Part shown: in pieces, positions 16,645 through 24,413 of the stretch
How positions within the stretch are numbered: the first letter of the stretch is position 1
Layout: the number at the start of each line of letters is the position of its first letter
Assembly: GCA_021780695.1 (NCBI GenBank)
Contig: JAJXYD010000040.1
Span: forward strand, 62,001 to 126,000
DNA from: Deltaproteobacteria bacterium
Lineage (GTDB): Bacteria; Desulfobacterota; Syntrophobacteria; Syntrophobacterales; Syntrophobacteraceae
Direction: 5' to 3'
Length of the DNA stretch: 64,000 bases
Translations under genes and position numbers: made by a program
Notes under the pieces: generated by a model
Databases searched by the model: none
Told to the model about the DNA's origin: nothing
Seen by the model: only the letters and a program-made list of their open reading frames with translations

Positions 16645-17631
16645 ATGTATTTCCCGGTCTATAGGCCAAGAAGATTCAGGCGTACGGAAAATCTGCGGCG
16701 CATGGTTCGAGAAACCAGGCTGAGCGTTGATAATCTGGTGTATCCCCTTTTCGTTATGCCGGGAAAGGGCGTGAAAAATCCGGTGCAGTCGATGCCCGGG
16801 GTTTTTCAGTTCTCGGTGGACCGGCTCCTTGAAGAAGTCTCTTCGGTAGTGGAGCTTAACATTCCGGGTATTATCCTCTTTGGACTTCCGGAAAAAAAAG
16901 ACGAAACGGGTTCGGAGGCCTTTGACGATAACGCGCCTGTTCAGCAGGCCGTGGGGCAGATCAAGAAGATGTGGCCGGAGCTGAGCGTCATGACCGATGT
17001 GTGCCTTTGTGAATACACAAGCCACGGCCACTGCGGAATTCTCGAGGGAAGCGAGGTCCAAAACGACGCGACTCTGGAAGTACTTGCCAAGGTAGCCCTT
17101 TCTCACGCACGGGCCGGAGCCGATGTTATCGCCCCCTCCGATATGATGGACGGCCGGGTTGCGGCGATAAGAGACGAACTCGATGAAAACGGGTTCGACC
17201 AGACGGCCATTGTTGCCTACTCGGCCAAATACTGTTCCGGTTTTTACGGACCCTTTCGCGATGCCGCGGACTCGGCTCCCAAGTTCGGAGACCGGCGCTC
17301 CTACCAGATGGATCCGGCAAACTCCAATGAAGCTGTACGGGAAGTGTCCCTCGATATAGAGGAGGGCGCGGACATGGTGATTGTAAAACCCGCCCTGGCC
17401 TATTTGGACATTATCAGGCGGGTGCGGCAGGAATGCGACCGGCCGGTTGCCGCCTACAACGTCAGCGGAGAATATTCGATGATAAAGGCCGCCGCCGCGA
17501 ATGGTTGGATTGACGGGGACCGTGTCATGATGGAAGTTCTCACTTCGATGGTGCGGGCCGGGGCCGATCTGATCCTGACCTATTTTGCCAAGGAGGCTGC
17601 GGCGCTATTACAAAATCGCCGGGCAGAATAA
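16645..17631 (+). CDS. hemB: Delta-aminolevulinic acid dehydratase (porphobilinogen synthase)
   Basis: HemB condenses two 5-aminolevulinate molecules to porphobilinogen. The 328-residue protein has the zinc-site triad in DVCLCEYTSHGHCG (Cys-x-Cys-x7-Cys), the lysine segment AYSAKYCSGFYGPFR and the Schiff-base region around VIVKPALAYLD. It is thus the Zn-dependent type. The start at MYFPVYRP has a GAAAGGATG site. The next gene (44 bp on) is an AhbD-like radical SAM enzyme, which ties hemB to the siroheme-dependent heme route. Confidence 0.96.
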   Translation: MYFPVYRPRRFRRTENLRRMVRETRLSVDNLVYPLFVMPGKGVKNPVQSMPGVFQFSVDRLLEEVSSVVELNIPGIILFGLPEKKDETGSEAFDDNAPVQQAVGQIKKMWPELSVMTDVCLCEYTSHGHCGILEGSEVQNDATLEVLAKVALSHARAGADVIAPSDMMDGRVAAIRDELDENGFDQTAIVAYSAKYCSGFYGPFRDAADSAPKFGDRRSYQMDPANSNEAVREVSLDIEEGADMVIVKPALAYLDIIRRVRQECDRPVAAYNVSGEYSMIKAAAANGWIDGDRVMMEVLTSMVRAGADLILTYFAKEAAALLQNRRAE

Positions 17632-17674
17632 AACGATTGATTGATTACCGCCTGTAAGTACGGATTATGCCAAA

Positions 17675-18769
17675 ATGAAACACCACCCGATGTCGGAGCC
17701 CGAGGGCTCCAAGCTTTCTTCGAACTTGCGGCTTGTGGCCTGGGAGCTTACGCGCTCCTGCAATCTTGCCTGCGTTCACTGCCGCGCGGCCGCCCGGGAC
17801 TGCCCCTACGAAGGCGAACTGTCTAGAGCCGAATGCGAGAAGGTGATGGATGAGATCGCCGAAGTTGCAAAGCCTATAATCATCCTGACAGGCGGAGAGC
17901 CCCTGCTGCGAAGCGATATCTTCGAGCTTGCCCGCTACGGCGACAAGTTGGGGTTTCGCATGACCATGGCTACCAACGGTACGCTTTTAACGCCCGAAAT
18001 CGTCCAGGAGATGCTTTGCTCGGGAATTCAGCGCATAAGCGTAAGTATCGACGGGGCTTCAGCCCGCACTCATGACGCCTTTAGAAAAGTCGAGGGGGCC
18101 TTCGAAGGGGCTTTGCGAGGCATCGCTTTTGCCAGGCAGGCAAATCTTGATTTTCAGATAAACACAACTATAACGCGGGCCAATATAGAGGAGTTTCCCA
18201 AAATCTACGATCTTGCGGTTTCCCTTGGCGCGGTTGCCCACCATATTTTCATGCTGGTCCCGATGGGAAGGGGCAAAGACCTTGTCGAGCAATCCATAAG
18301 CGCGCAGGAATACGAAAAAACGCTCCACTGGTTCTATGAGCGCAGAAGTGAGGCGCGGCTGCAGCTCAAGGCTACCTGCGCTCCGCATTATTACCGAATA
18401 ATGCGCCAGAGGGCCAAGGCCGAGGGGACTGAAGTAAACTTCGAGACCTTCGGTCTGGATGCGCTAACACGCGGCTGTCTGGGTGGGACCGGTTTCGCTT
18501 TTATCTCCCATGTCGGCCAGGTGCAGCCCTGCGGCTACCTTGAGCTTGACTGCGGCAACGTGCGGGAAAAATCCTTTCGGGAGATTTGGCAAAATTCGCC
18601 TGTTTTTAAAAACTTAAGAGATCTTACCTGTTACGAGGGCAAATGCGGGAAATGCCGCTACATAAGGGTTTGCGGCGGCTGCCGCGCCAGGGCCCATGAA
18701 ATGACGGGCAACTATATGGCGGAAGAACCTCTTTGCCTCTATGGGCCTTCCGGCCTGGAGAAAAAATAA
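17675..18769 (+). CDS. ahbD: Radical SAM heme synthase AhbD-like (siroheme-dependent heme route)
   Basis: AhbD converts iron-coproporphyrin III to heme by oxidative decarboxylation of two propionates, the last step of the alternative pathway found in sulfate reducers and archaea. The 364-residue protein has the radical SAM triad SCNLACVHC, the GGEPL motif, and a C-terminal auxiliary cluster region, CGYLELDCGN followed by CYEGKCGKCRYIRVCGGCRAR. AhbC and NirJ are close relatives, but the C-terminal Cys pattern and the hemB neighbour favour AhbD. Start codons at 17675 and 17690 are both possible; neither has a clear ribosome-binding site. Confidence 0.85.
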   Translation: MKHHPMSEPEGSKLSSNLRLVAWELTRSCNLACVHCRAAARDCPYEGELSRAECEKVMDEIAEVAKPIIILTGGEPLLRSDIFELARYGDKLGFRMTMATNGTLLTPEIVQEMLCSGIQRISVSIDGASARTHDAFRKVEGAFEGALRGIAFARQANLDFQINTTITRANIEEFPKIYDLAVSLGAVAHHIFMLVPMGRGKDLVEQSISAQEYEKTLHWFYERRSEARLQLKATCAPHYYRIMRQRAKAEGTEVNFETFGLDALTRGCLGGTGFAFISHVGQVQPCGYLELDCGNVREKSFREIWQNSPVFKNLRDLTCYEGKCGKCRYIRVCGGCRARAHEMTGNYMAEEPLCLYGPSGLEKK

Positions 18770-18800
18770 CGCGGTCCGGACAAAGCGGGGGAAACATCCG

Positions 18801-19307
18801 ATGAAAAAGGTTCGGAGGAAAAGTTTTCCGGTAGAGGCCCTGAGACAGGCGGTCCTGATTGTTTTGATCGCCGCGGCTGTTTCCTTGTCGGTAAATCATT
18901 TCAGGCCAAACGGGTTGCCTCTTGTCCCGCCCCCGGCCTCGAAAAAAGCTGTGATCGGTTCGCAAAACTTGGGCCCGCTTCGGGTTTCTCTCGATGAGGC
19001 TCGAGCGCTTTTCTTTGCACACGGGGCCGTTTTTATCGACGCCAGATCCCCTCGGGTCTATCGCCAGGGCCATATCGAGGGGGCGCTCAACCTTCCGGCC
19101 CAGAGTTTGGATCAGGGGGTTTTGGCCATCAAGTCCAGGGTGTCTCCCGATTCCTTTGTCATTGCCTACTGTGACGGCGAGCATTGCCCGCTTGGCCGCG
19201 AAGTTGCCATGCAGCTGCTGGCCGGTGGTTATTCGCATGTCGGGGTGCTCGTAAACGGGTGGACTCTGTGGCGCAGTGGCGGCCTGCCCACCGCCAAGGG
19301 AGGCTGA
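18801..19307 (+). CDS. Membrane-anchored rhodanese-like protein
   Basis: The 168-residue product has one N-terminal membrane helix (AVLIVLIAAAVSLSV, about residues 17-31) and a single rhodanese domain facing the periplasm: VFIDARSPRVYRQGHIEGALNLP, then the active-site segment AYCDGEHCPLGREVA, and VGVLVNGWTLWRSGGLP. The Cys of YCDG aligns with the persulfide-carrying Cys; a second Cys in the same loop could form a disulfide. It lies 31 bp after ahbD and may share its transcript. A role in sulfur transfer or heme/thiol redox is inferred. Confidence 0.85.
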   Translation: MKKVRRKSFPVEALRQAVLIVLIAAAVSLSVNHFRPNGLPLVPPPASKKAVIGSQNLGPLRVSLDEARALFFAHGAVFIDARSPRVYRQGHIEGALNLPAQSLDQGVLAIKSRVSPDSFVIAYCDGEHCPLGREVAMQLLAGGYSHVGVLVNGWTLWRSGGLPTAKGG

Positions 19308-19309
19308 TT

Positions 19310-19729
19310 TCAGTCAAAGGGAAGGGGTTGTCCCTTGCGGTAGACCAGGGCCATGCAGGTTGCTATGAGACTTCCCTTATCGTCGCGGACCTTAATGTCG
19401 TAGGAGGCCGTTTTGCGGGTGAGGCTCACCTCGCGGGCCTCGGCCGTCAGGGTGCTTCCCGGCTGTGGGGAGGCGATATAGGTAACATTCATATTGAGCG
19501 CAACCGAGAGGGTGCCGTGGGAGTTCGAGGCCGTTTCGAAGGCCTCGTCTATAAGGGCGAACATTGCCCCACCGTGTGCGGCTCCGAACAAATTTTCCAT
19601 GTCCGGGCGAAATTGCATTTGAACCTTTGAGTAGCCGTCCTCGATTTCGAGCAGTTGCAGGCCGAATTTTGCCGCGAACGGCTCTTGCGGGACCCTCTCA
19701 TGGAAAGTGTGCCTCAGTTTTTCGTCCAT
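19310..19729 (-). CDS. Hotdog-fold thioesterase (PaaI-like)
   Basis: The 139-residue protein belongs to the acyl-CoA thioesterase superfamily. It has the 4HBT/PaaI motif HGGAMFALIDEAFETASNSHG, with the Asp on the hotdog helix that activates water, followed by beta strands ALNMNVTYIASPQPGSTLTAEA. It is convergent with the rhodanese gene, the two stop codons being almost adjacent, and divergent from the ferritin-like gene. A physiological substrate cannot be assigned. Confidence 0.88.
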   Translation of the reverse strand: MDEKLRHTFHERVPQEPFAAKFGLQLLEIEDGYSKVQMQFRPDMENLFGAAHGGAMFALIDEAFETASNSHGTLSVALNMNVTYIASPQPGSTLTAEAREVSLTRKTASYDIKVRDDKGSLIATCMALVYRKGQPLPFD

Positions 19730-19824
19730 AGGGTTTTGCGCTTTTCCAGGTGTTTGCGGTTGATAATTGCATAACTTCTTTTTTGATATATTTTTGTCAA
19801 GAAATCCGGGTGGAGTAAAGAGTT

Positions 19825-20286
19825 ATGTTTACGGCTTCCGAACTTTTCGATCTTGCCGTGCGGGTGGAAGAAAACGGCGAGAGGTTTTACCGCAGCGCCT
19901 TTAAAAGAGCCAAAAGTCAAACGATTAAAGAGCTTTTGGGCTGGCTAGCCGATCAGGAAGCAGAGCACAGGAACACGTTTTCCCAAATCAGGGAAGCCGT
20001 TGCGGGGCAAACCCGGCAGGACCCGGCCCCTGGAAGGGACATCTTGCGAAGCGCCATGGGCCGCCACGCCTTCTCTTTGGAAGAGCTCGAAGTCGGCTCA
20101 GAAGAAAACGAAGAGGACATCCTGCGCGCGGCCTTAGGCTTCGAAGAAGACACCCTGCTCTTCTTCGACTTTATTTCCCCCTTTGTCTCCAATCGCACCG
20201 TGTGTGGATTGCTCGACAAGATTAAGGCTGAGGAACGCGAGCACAAAAAGATCCTGTTGGATAAAATCTCTGAAATTCAAAAATGA
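19825..20286 (+). CDS. Ferritin-like/rubrerythrin-type diiron protein
   Basis: The 153-residue protein is a four-helix bundle with the spaced Glu/His ligands of a rubrerythrin-type diiron site: EENGERFY, DQEAEHRN, FEEDTLLFF and EEREHKK. The C-terminal rubredoxin domain of classical rubrerythrin is absent. Anaerobes use such proteins for peroxide reduction or iron handling. It precedes an LUD-domain gene by 32 bp, probably in one operon. Confidence 0.88.
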   Translation: MFTASELFDLAVRVEENGERFYRSAFKRAKSQTIKELLGWLADQEAEHRNTFSQIREAVAGQTRQDPAPGRDILRSAMGRHAFSLEELEVGSEENEEDILRAALGFEEDTLLFFDFISPFVSNRTVCGLLDKIKAEEREHKKILLDKISEIQK

Positions 20287-20318
20287 AGGGCTAAAAGGGC
20301 CGAAATGGAGCAAAGACA

Positions 20319-20969
20319 ATGGAAAAGCCGGTTGAAAATTACTGGATGCTAAGGCTTGCGGAACTTAAAACGAGTCTGGAGGCCAACAATTTCGAGGTGC
20401 ATATCGCCGCGGACACCGATCAGGCAAGAAAAATCGTAAAGGAGATACTGGTTGGGACGGAAGCAAAGAGCCTAGCCTGGGGCGGCTCTTTGACATTCGT
20501 GCAAACCGGCCTCTACGAGGAACTAAAGGGCAGCGGAGACTATGAGGTCTTGGACAGCTATCAAAAGACGGGCACGCCCGAGGAAATGTTTGAGCTCAGG
20601 AGGCGCTCGCTTCTGGCCGATCTTTTCCTTACAGGTACGAACGCCGTTACGGAAACCGGAAAGCTGGTCAATCTCGATATGACCGGCAACAGGGTGGCCG
20701 GCATCACTTTCGGTCCCCGCAACGTCGTAATTCTTGCCGGACGCAACAAGGTCGTGCCCGATGTCGAAGACGCGATGATAAGGGTTAAAAACTACGCCGC
20801 TCCGGCAAACGCCATGCGTCTGGATAAAAGGACCCCTTGCGTTAAAACCTCGGTATGCGAGGAATGCCGCAGCCCGGACCGGATTTGCAACACCTGGACG
20901 ATAACGGAAAAGTCTTATCCGAAGGACAGGATCAAAATAGTGCTGATAAACCGGGACCTGGGTCTGTAG
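20319..20969 (+). CDS. LUD-domain (LutC-like) protein
   Basis: The 216-residue protein matches the LUD family that includes lactate-utilisation subunits LutB/LutC. It has LAWGGSLTFVQTGLYEEL, a basic segment FELRRRSLLADLFLTGTNAVTETGKLVNLD and ITFGPRNVVILAGRNKVV. A C-terminal Cys cluster (CVKTSVCEECRSPDRIC) could hold an iron-sulfur or zinc site. There are no lutA/lutB neighbours, so a lactate role is not supported. A GGAG site precedes the ATG, 32 bp after the ferritin-like gene. Confidence 0.85.
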   Translation: MEKPVENYWMLRLAELKTSLEANNFEVHIAADTDQARKIVKEILVGTEAKSLAWGGSLTFVQTGLYEELKGSGDYEVLDSYQKTGTPEEMFELRRRSLLADLFLTGTNAVTETGKLVNLDMTGNRVAGITFGPRNVVILAGRNKVVPDVEDAMIRVKNYAAPANAMRLDKRTPCVKTSVCEECRSPDRICNTWTITEKSYPKDRIKIVLINRDLGL

Positions 20970-20980
20970 AAAGCGCCTGC

Positions 20981-21328
20981 TTAGTCGCTTATGTCCTTTG
21001 CCGGTGCGGTTTTGAGGATAGTTCCGCTTCCTGCGTCCACGGTTATGTCCAATACGTTGTTTTCCGTGGTAACCACTGCTATTTGATAGACCAGGTAGCC
21101 GTCGAGGTTTTTTAGTTGGGCGTGGATCGCTTTTCCGGGGTAGCTTTGGATTGCGCTGTTGACCGCATCGACAAGGGAGATTTTGGCCATTTCGGCAAAC
21201 GCGACCTGCTTTTCGCCCTTGACCTGGATTGTGCCTTTTATCCGTTTTTGGCAACCGCTCAGGGACAAAACCGCAACCATCGCAATCACCAGTGCGCCAA
21301 ACTTGGCGCCGCTTTTCCGTTCGAGCAT
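20981..21328 (-). CDS. PepSY-like lipoprotein
   Basis: The 115-residue product has a lipoprotein signal with lipobox LSGC (Cys26), then a PepSY-type domain: ISLVDAVNSAIQSYPGKAIHAQLKNLDGYLVYQIAVVT and VDAGSGTILKTA. Such domains are often inhibitory or accessory modules on the outside of the cytoplasmic membrane. It is convergent with the LUD gene (11 bp). An AAGGAG site precedes the ATG. No partner enzyme is adjacent. Confidence 0.82.
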   Translation of the reverse strand: MLERKSGAKFGALVIAMVAVLSLSGCQKRIKGTIQVKGEKQVAFAEMAKISLVDAVNSAIQSYPGKAIHAQLKNLDGYLVYQIAVVTTENNVLDITVDAGSGTILKTAPAKDISD

Positions 21329-21496
21329 AAGAATCTCCTTTTCTAATCGGATGAGTTAGTGGACAAAGCGATCAGGAACAAGGGCAATATAATACTTTTG
21401 GGAAAAGTTCACATCTTAGAATTGATAAACGGAGTGGAGGAGCGACTTTTCTTAGGGGCAAACCGCGCGGATTGGCCAAACTTTTCCTAAGAGGGG

Positions 21497-21525
21497 TTGC
21501 CAAAAGAGCCGGGAGATTATATAAG
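21497..21525 (+). promoter_or_regulatory. Sigma-70 promoter of tRNA-Arg
   Basis: TTGCCA and TATAAG are separated by 17 bp; the start point falls about 5 nt before the tRNA. A related sequence, ACTTTTCTTAGGGGCAA, occurs about 35 bp upstream of a second copy, ACTTTTCCTAAGAGGGG, which may reflect a local duplication of upstream DNA. Confidence 0.75.
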
Positions 21526-21536
21526 GGAGATTCTTC

Positions 21537-21610
21537 GCCCCCGTAGCTCAGGTGGATAGAGCACGAGATTCCTAATCTCGGTGCCGGGTGTTCGAATCAC
21601 CCCGGGGGCA
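21537..21610 (+). tRNA. tRNA-Arg (anticodon CCU)
   Basis: The sequence folds into a full cloverleaf. The acceptor stem GCCCCCG pairs with CGGGGGC, the anticodon stem CGAGA/UCUCG encloses loop UUCCUAA, and the T-arm is GGGUG-UUCGAAU-CACCC. The anticodon CCU reads AGG codons. The 3' CCA is not encoded (A is followed by ACC). A promoter and an intrinsic terminator flank it, so it is a single-gene unit. Confidence 0.95.
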
Positions 21611-21626
21611 ACCAAGGAAATCAAGG

Positions 21627-21657
21627 GCTACAGTCGTTGTGCTGTAGCTTTTTTTTT
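21627..21657 (+). terminator. Intrinsic terminator of tRNA-Arg
   Basis: GCTACAG and CTGTAGC form a 7-bp stem with an 8-nt loop, followed by nine T residues, 16 nt past the tRNA. Confidence 0.9.
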
Positions 21658-21689
21658 GTTGGTGTGTGCAATTGGGGCAGGACATGTGA

Positions 21690-21902
21690 AGTTACACCGG
21701 CAAGCGGTCACCCACCCTCAGGCGGCAACTTACTCGCGCTGTAGCGCTCGATCTTAGGCCGCTACAAAATATCGTCAACGACAAAGACCGCAAGCTTGCC
21801 GCCCACGCTCAACGCGAATGTCTAAAAACTCAAAGGGGCACAATCACGGAAATATCCCACCGACAAAGAAAAAGGGGCTACGGCGATGAAACCGTAACCC
21901 CT
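21690..21902 (+). pseudogene. Open stretch of about 70 codons between two tRNA genes, possible gene remnant
   Basis: Between the tRNA-Arg and tRNA-Phe terminators the plus strand is open for 71 codons with no start codon and no ribosome-binding site. The translation includes LRRQLTRAVALDLRPLQNIV and DKDRKLAAHAQRECLKTQ, which read like amphipathic helices of a DNA-binding or recombinase-type protein. I cannot assign it to a family. It runs into the tRNA-Phe terminator hairpin, so an intact gene is unlikely. It may equally be random open sequence. Confidence 0.25.
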
Positions 21903-21903
21903 T
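21866..21903 (-). terminator. Intrinsic terminator of tRNA-Phe
   Basis: On the minus strand AAGGGGTTACGG pairs with CCGTAGCCCCTT (one G-U pair) around an 8-nt loop, followed by T-rich sequence. It lies about 10 nt past the encoded CCA of tRNA-Phe. Confidence 0.85.
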
Positions 21904-21911
21904 GAATTTTG

Positions 21912-21987
21912 TGGTGGCGAGGGGGAGAATCGAACTCTCGACACGAGGATTTTCAGTCCACTGCTCTACCGACTGAGCTACCTCGCC
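21912..21987 (-). tRNA. tRNA-Phe (anticodon GAA), with two stem mismatches
   Basis: On the minus strand the acceptor stem GGCGAGG pairs with CCUCGCC and the CCA end is encoded. The anticodon loop is CUGAAAA, giving GAA for Phe. Two stems are imperfect: the anticodon stem GUGGA/UCCUC has a U-U opposition at 28-42, and the T-stem GAGAG/CUCCC has an A-C opposition at 50-64. Promoter, terminator and CCA are intact, so the gene is probably functional. Confidence 0.92.
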
Positions 21988-21998
21988 ACAAGCAACCG

Positions 21999-22027
21999 TT
22001 TTTAGCGAAATCCCGGCGATGTGTCAA
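21999..22027 (-). promoter_or_regulatory. Sigma-70 promoter of tRNA-Phe
   Basis: On the minus strand a perfect TTGACA is followed by a 17-bp spacer and TAAAAA. The start point would be about 5 nt before the tRNA 5' end. Confidence 0.78.
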
Positions 22028-22064
22028 CTAAAATTCGCAAAGGATGGGAAATGGCCCTGTCAGC

Positions 22065-22748
22065 TCAAGATTTCCTATCCGTAGTTTGGTCCAGCTGCTT
22101 AAGGAAATTGTCAAGCTCGCCTTCGGAAAAATCTATAAGAAAATCATCGTTGAAGCCCGCCTGGGCTTGCGAGACGGTGGCCGGATCAAGTTTTTCGGGC
22201 TCACCCTGGAAGAGCGCTCCGGGATCAATCTCCCCATCTTTGGTTTCGACAAGATCTCCAAGGTCAAGTTCCAACTCCGCCGATGTACCAAGGGGTTCGG
22301 ATGGGGTAAAGTCGTTGGATACAAAATCGTGTGCCTCACTAAGCGGCGGGCTGTCTTCGCTTTTGGCTTTTCCAAACTGATCATGTTCGACGATCAGTGT
22401 CCCCAGTTCCTCGTCGGAGATATCGAGAAGGCTGAAGTCTTCATTGGGGTCATCCGTGGCGAAGACTTTCCGGCCTGCAGCGGGCGAATCGCTCAGAAAG
22501 TCTGCATCGAAGCTGATGCCGGTTTCGGGCTCCAGGCTCGCAGCCTCGGCTGTGGGGTTTTGCTCGGGGGCGGGCGCATACTGCACCGTGGACATGGGGG
22601 AGCTTAGAAGAGAGCCCAGCATAGACGGAGCCCCGGGTTTTGCAGCGGAAAACCTTAACCGCGCTCTAGCGGTCTCCATACTCGCGTGACAGTTTTTACA
22701 TTCAGAAAGGTAATCAAAACTGACATAGTCGCATTTGGGACATTTCAT
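22065..22748 (-). CDS. Zinc-ribbon protein with a long acidic disordered tail
   Basis: The 227-residue protein starts with a zinc ribbon (CPKCDY...CKNCHA, Cys at residues 3, 6, 17 and 20). The remainder is rich in Asp, Glu, Ser and Pro without predicted folding, ending in a slightly ordered FNDDFLIDFSEGELDNFLKQLDQ. A GGAGG site precedes the ATG. It lies downstream of rsmE on the same strand. I do not recognise a function; the charge pattern suggests a protein- or RNA-binding adaptor. Confidence 0.75.
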   Translation of the reverse strand: MKCPKCDYVSFDYLSECKNCHASMETARARLRFSAAKPGAPSMLGSLLSSPMSTVQYAPAPEQNPTAEAASLEPETGISFDADFLSDSPAAGRKVFATDDPNEDFSLLDISDEELGTLIVEHDQFGKAKSEDSPPLSEAHDFVSNDFTPSEPLGTSAELELDLGDLVETKDGEIDPGALFQGEPEKLDPATVSQAQAGFNDDFLIDFSEGELDNFLKQLDQTTDRKS

Positions 22749-22815
22749 GAGATATCCTCCCTTACTCTATCAAAACGGTTTTGCCGCCCAGGGGCCGCTA
22801 ACGCGGGTCTTCCGA

Positions 22816-23598
22816 TTAGCCGGATCGGCCTTCGCCCATATCTCCCCAAAGCAGTTGTATGGAAGAAATAAGAGCGACCGCAGCCGTTTCCATCCGCAAT
22901 GTTCTCGGACCGAGGCTGACGGGCTCAAATCCCGCGTCAATCAAGGCCGAACTCTCCGAGCTGGCCCAGCCGCCTTCCGGGCCAAGAACCGCCGCGATCC
23001 GGCCCTTGGTTAAAGCCGTGGTTCGGGCGCTCAGACCTTTGGGGCCGGGGCAAAGGCCTGGTTCCGATGCAAAAATCTTAAGCTCTCCCCCCTGCGGGTC
23101 ATTTTCGAAAGAAACCAAAAAATCGGCCAGGCCGCCAAAGAGGACGATCTCGGGGACTACCCTGCGACCGCACTGACACACGGCTTCGATGGCAATCCTT
23201 GCCCATCGCTCCCTTTTATTTTCGGCGGGTTTGCCCGAAAGGCCGTATTGGCTTCTTGCCGCCCGAAACAGGGCCAGGCGCGATACTCCCATTTCGGTTG
23301 CCTGCCGGATAATGAGATCCATCGTGTCCGGGCGGGCAATTCCCAAGCCAAGCGTTAAAAAAAGCGGCGCTTCACACGCGGGCCGATCGAGTCTACCAAG
23401 GACCGAAACCGTAACCTTCCCGGGGCGCATGGCCGTTATTACACACTCCCAGGCCAACCCGTTTGCGTCCAAAACTTCGATGGATTCTCCCGCTTTTGCC
23501 CGCAGCACCGTTTCGAGCTGGCGCGAAAGTCGGGCTGAGAGCTCCAATTGTTTTGTATCGGCTACAACTTCAGGTACGAAAAAGCACTTGCGAGTCAT
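22816..23598 (-). CDS. rsmE: 16S rRNA (uracil-1498-N3)-methyltransferase
   Basis: RsmE is a SPOUT-class methyltransferase acting on U1498 of 16S rRNA. The 260-residue product has an N-terminal PUA-like domain (ECVITAMRPGKVTVSVLG) and the C-terminal knot with IRQATEMGVSRLALF, LGPEGGW and LGPRTLRMETAAVALI. The ATG at 23598 (MTRKCFFVPE) is chosen because it fits family length; the frame opens 29 codons earlier inside pilD. It follows the prepilin peptidase gene by 7 bp. Confidence 0.95.
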   Translation of the reverse strand: MTRKCFFVPEVVADTKQLELSARLSRQLETVLRAKAGESIEVLDANGLAWECVITAMRPGKVTVSVLGRLDRPACEAPLFLTLGLGIARPDTMDLIIRQATEMGVSRLALFRAARSQYGLSGKPAENKRERWARIAIEAVCQCGRRVVPEIVLFGGLADFLVSFENDPQGGELKIFASEPGLCPGPKGLSARTTALTKGRIAAVLGPEGGWASSESSALIDAGFEPVSLGPRTLRMETAAVALISSIQLLWGDMGEGRSG

Positions 23599-23605
23599 TG
23601 CTTTG

Positions 23606-24409
23606 TCAGGCCCCAAGCAAAGTGGAAAAGTACCAGTGATAAAAAAGTTCGCCCCAGAATATATAGGCAACGGCCCCAAGGGCAAGAAAGGGGCCGAAGG
23701 GCAGATGGGAGCCCAAGTCTTTTCCAGCTCTCCACATCAGTGGTATAGCAATAAGTATGCCGCAAACGGAGGAGGAAAAGATCGTAAACAGGACCCCCTT
23801 CCAACCCAGAAAGGCCCCGATCATGGCCAGGAGCTTTACATCGCCGCCCCCAAGCCCCTCCTTGTGTCGTAGAAGCGAATATAGCAGCGCAATGAGGTAA
23901 AAGGTGCCTCCCCCCAGGGCTATGCCTGCAAGGGACTGGAGCCAGGTCATGCGCGGAGTCAGAAAGGAAAGCCCAAAACCAAGCGCAATGCCCGAAAGGG
24001 ACAAAACGTCGGGAATTTCCATCGTATCAAAATCTATCATAGTGATTATCAGCAGAAGGGAACAAAAGACAAATTCAATGGGCAGTTGAGGATGGAGCCC
24101 GTAGCGGCGGAAAAGAAAAAGGGCAAGAAGGCCGCCGAGCGCTTCAACGAGTGGATACCTGAAAGAGATCCGCGTCTTGCAGGCGCGGCATTTTCCTCCA
24201 AGTAACAGATAGCTCAGGAGCGGAATGTTATCGTAGGAGGCAATCGCGCTCCCGCAGCAGGGACACATCGAACCCGGATAGACAATCGACTGACCTGATG
24301 GTAATCGGTGAATAACCACATTGTAAAAGCTGCCGAACACGCAACCTATAATGAAGGCTGCGACCTGCCCCCCTATAAGGGGCATTGATGCAACGATGGT
24401 CTGGTTCAT
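23606..24409 (-). CDS. pilD: Type IV prepilin peptidase / N-methyltransferase
   Basis: This inner-membrane aspartic protease cleaves leader peptides of type IV pilins and pseudopilins and methylates the new N-terminus. The 267-residue protein has the N-terminal GCVFGSFYNVVIHRLP, two CxxC pairs (CPCCG and CRACK) of the methyltransferase zinc site, and both catalytic Asp motifs (MIDFDTMEIPD and GGGDVKLLAMIGAFLGW). Eight membrane helices are apparent. It follows topA by only 4 bp. No pilin gene is in the window. Confidence 0.95.
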   Translation of the reverse strand: MNQTIVASMPLIGGQVAAFIIGCVFGSFYNVVIHRLPSGQSIVYPGSMCPCCGSAIASYDNIPLLSYLLLGGKCRACKTRISFRYPLVEALGGLLALFLFRRYGLHPQLPIEFVFCSLLLIITMIDFDTMEIPDVLSLSGIALGFGLSFLTPRMTWLQSLAGIALGGGTFYLIALLYSLLRHKEGLGGGDVKLLAMIGAFLGWKGVLFTIFSSSVCGILIAIPLMWRAGKDLGSHLPFGPFLALGAVAYIFWGELFYHWYFSTLLGA

Positions 24410-24413
24410 TGAG

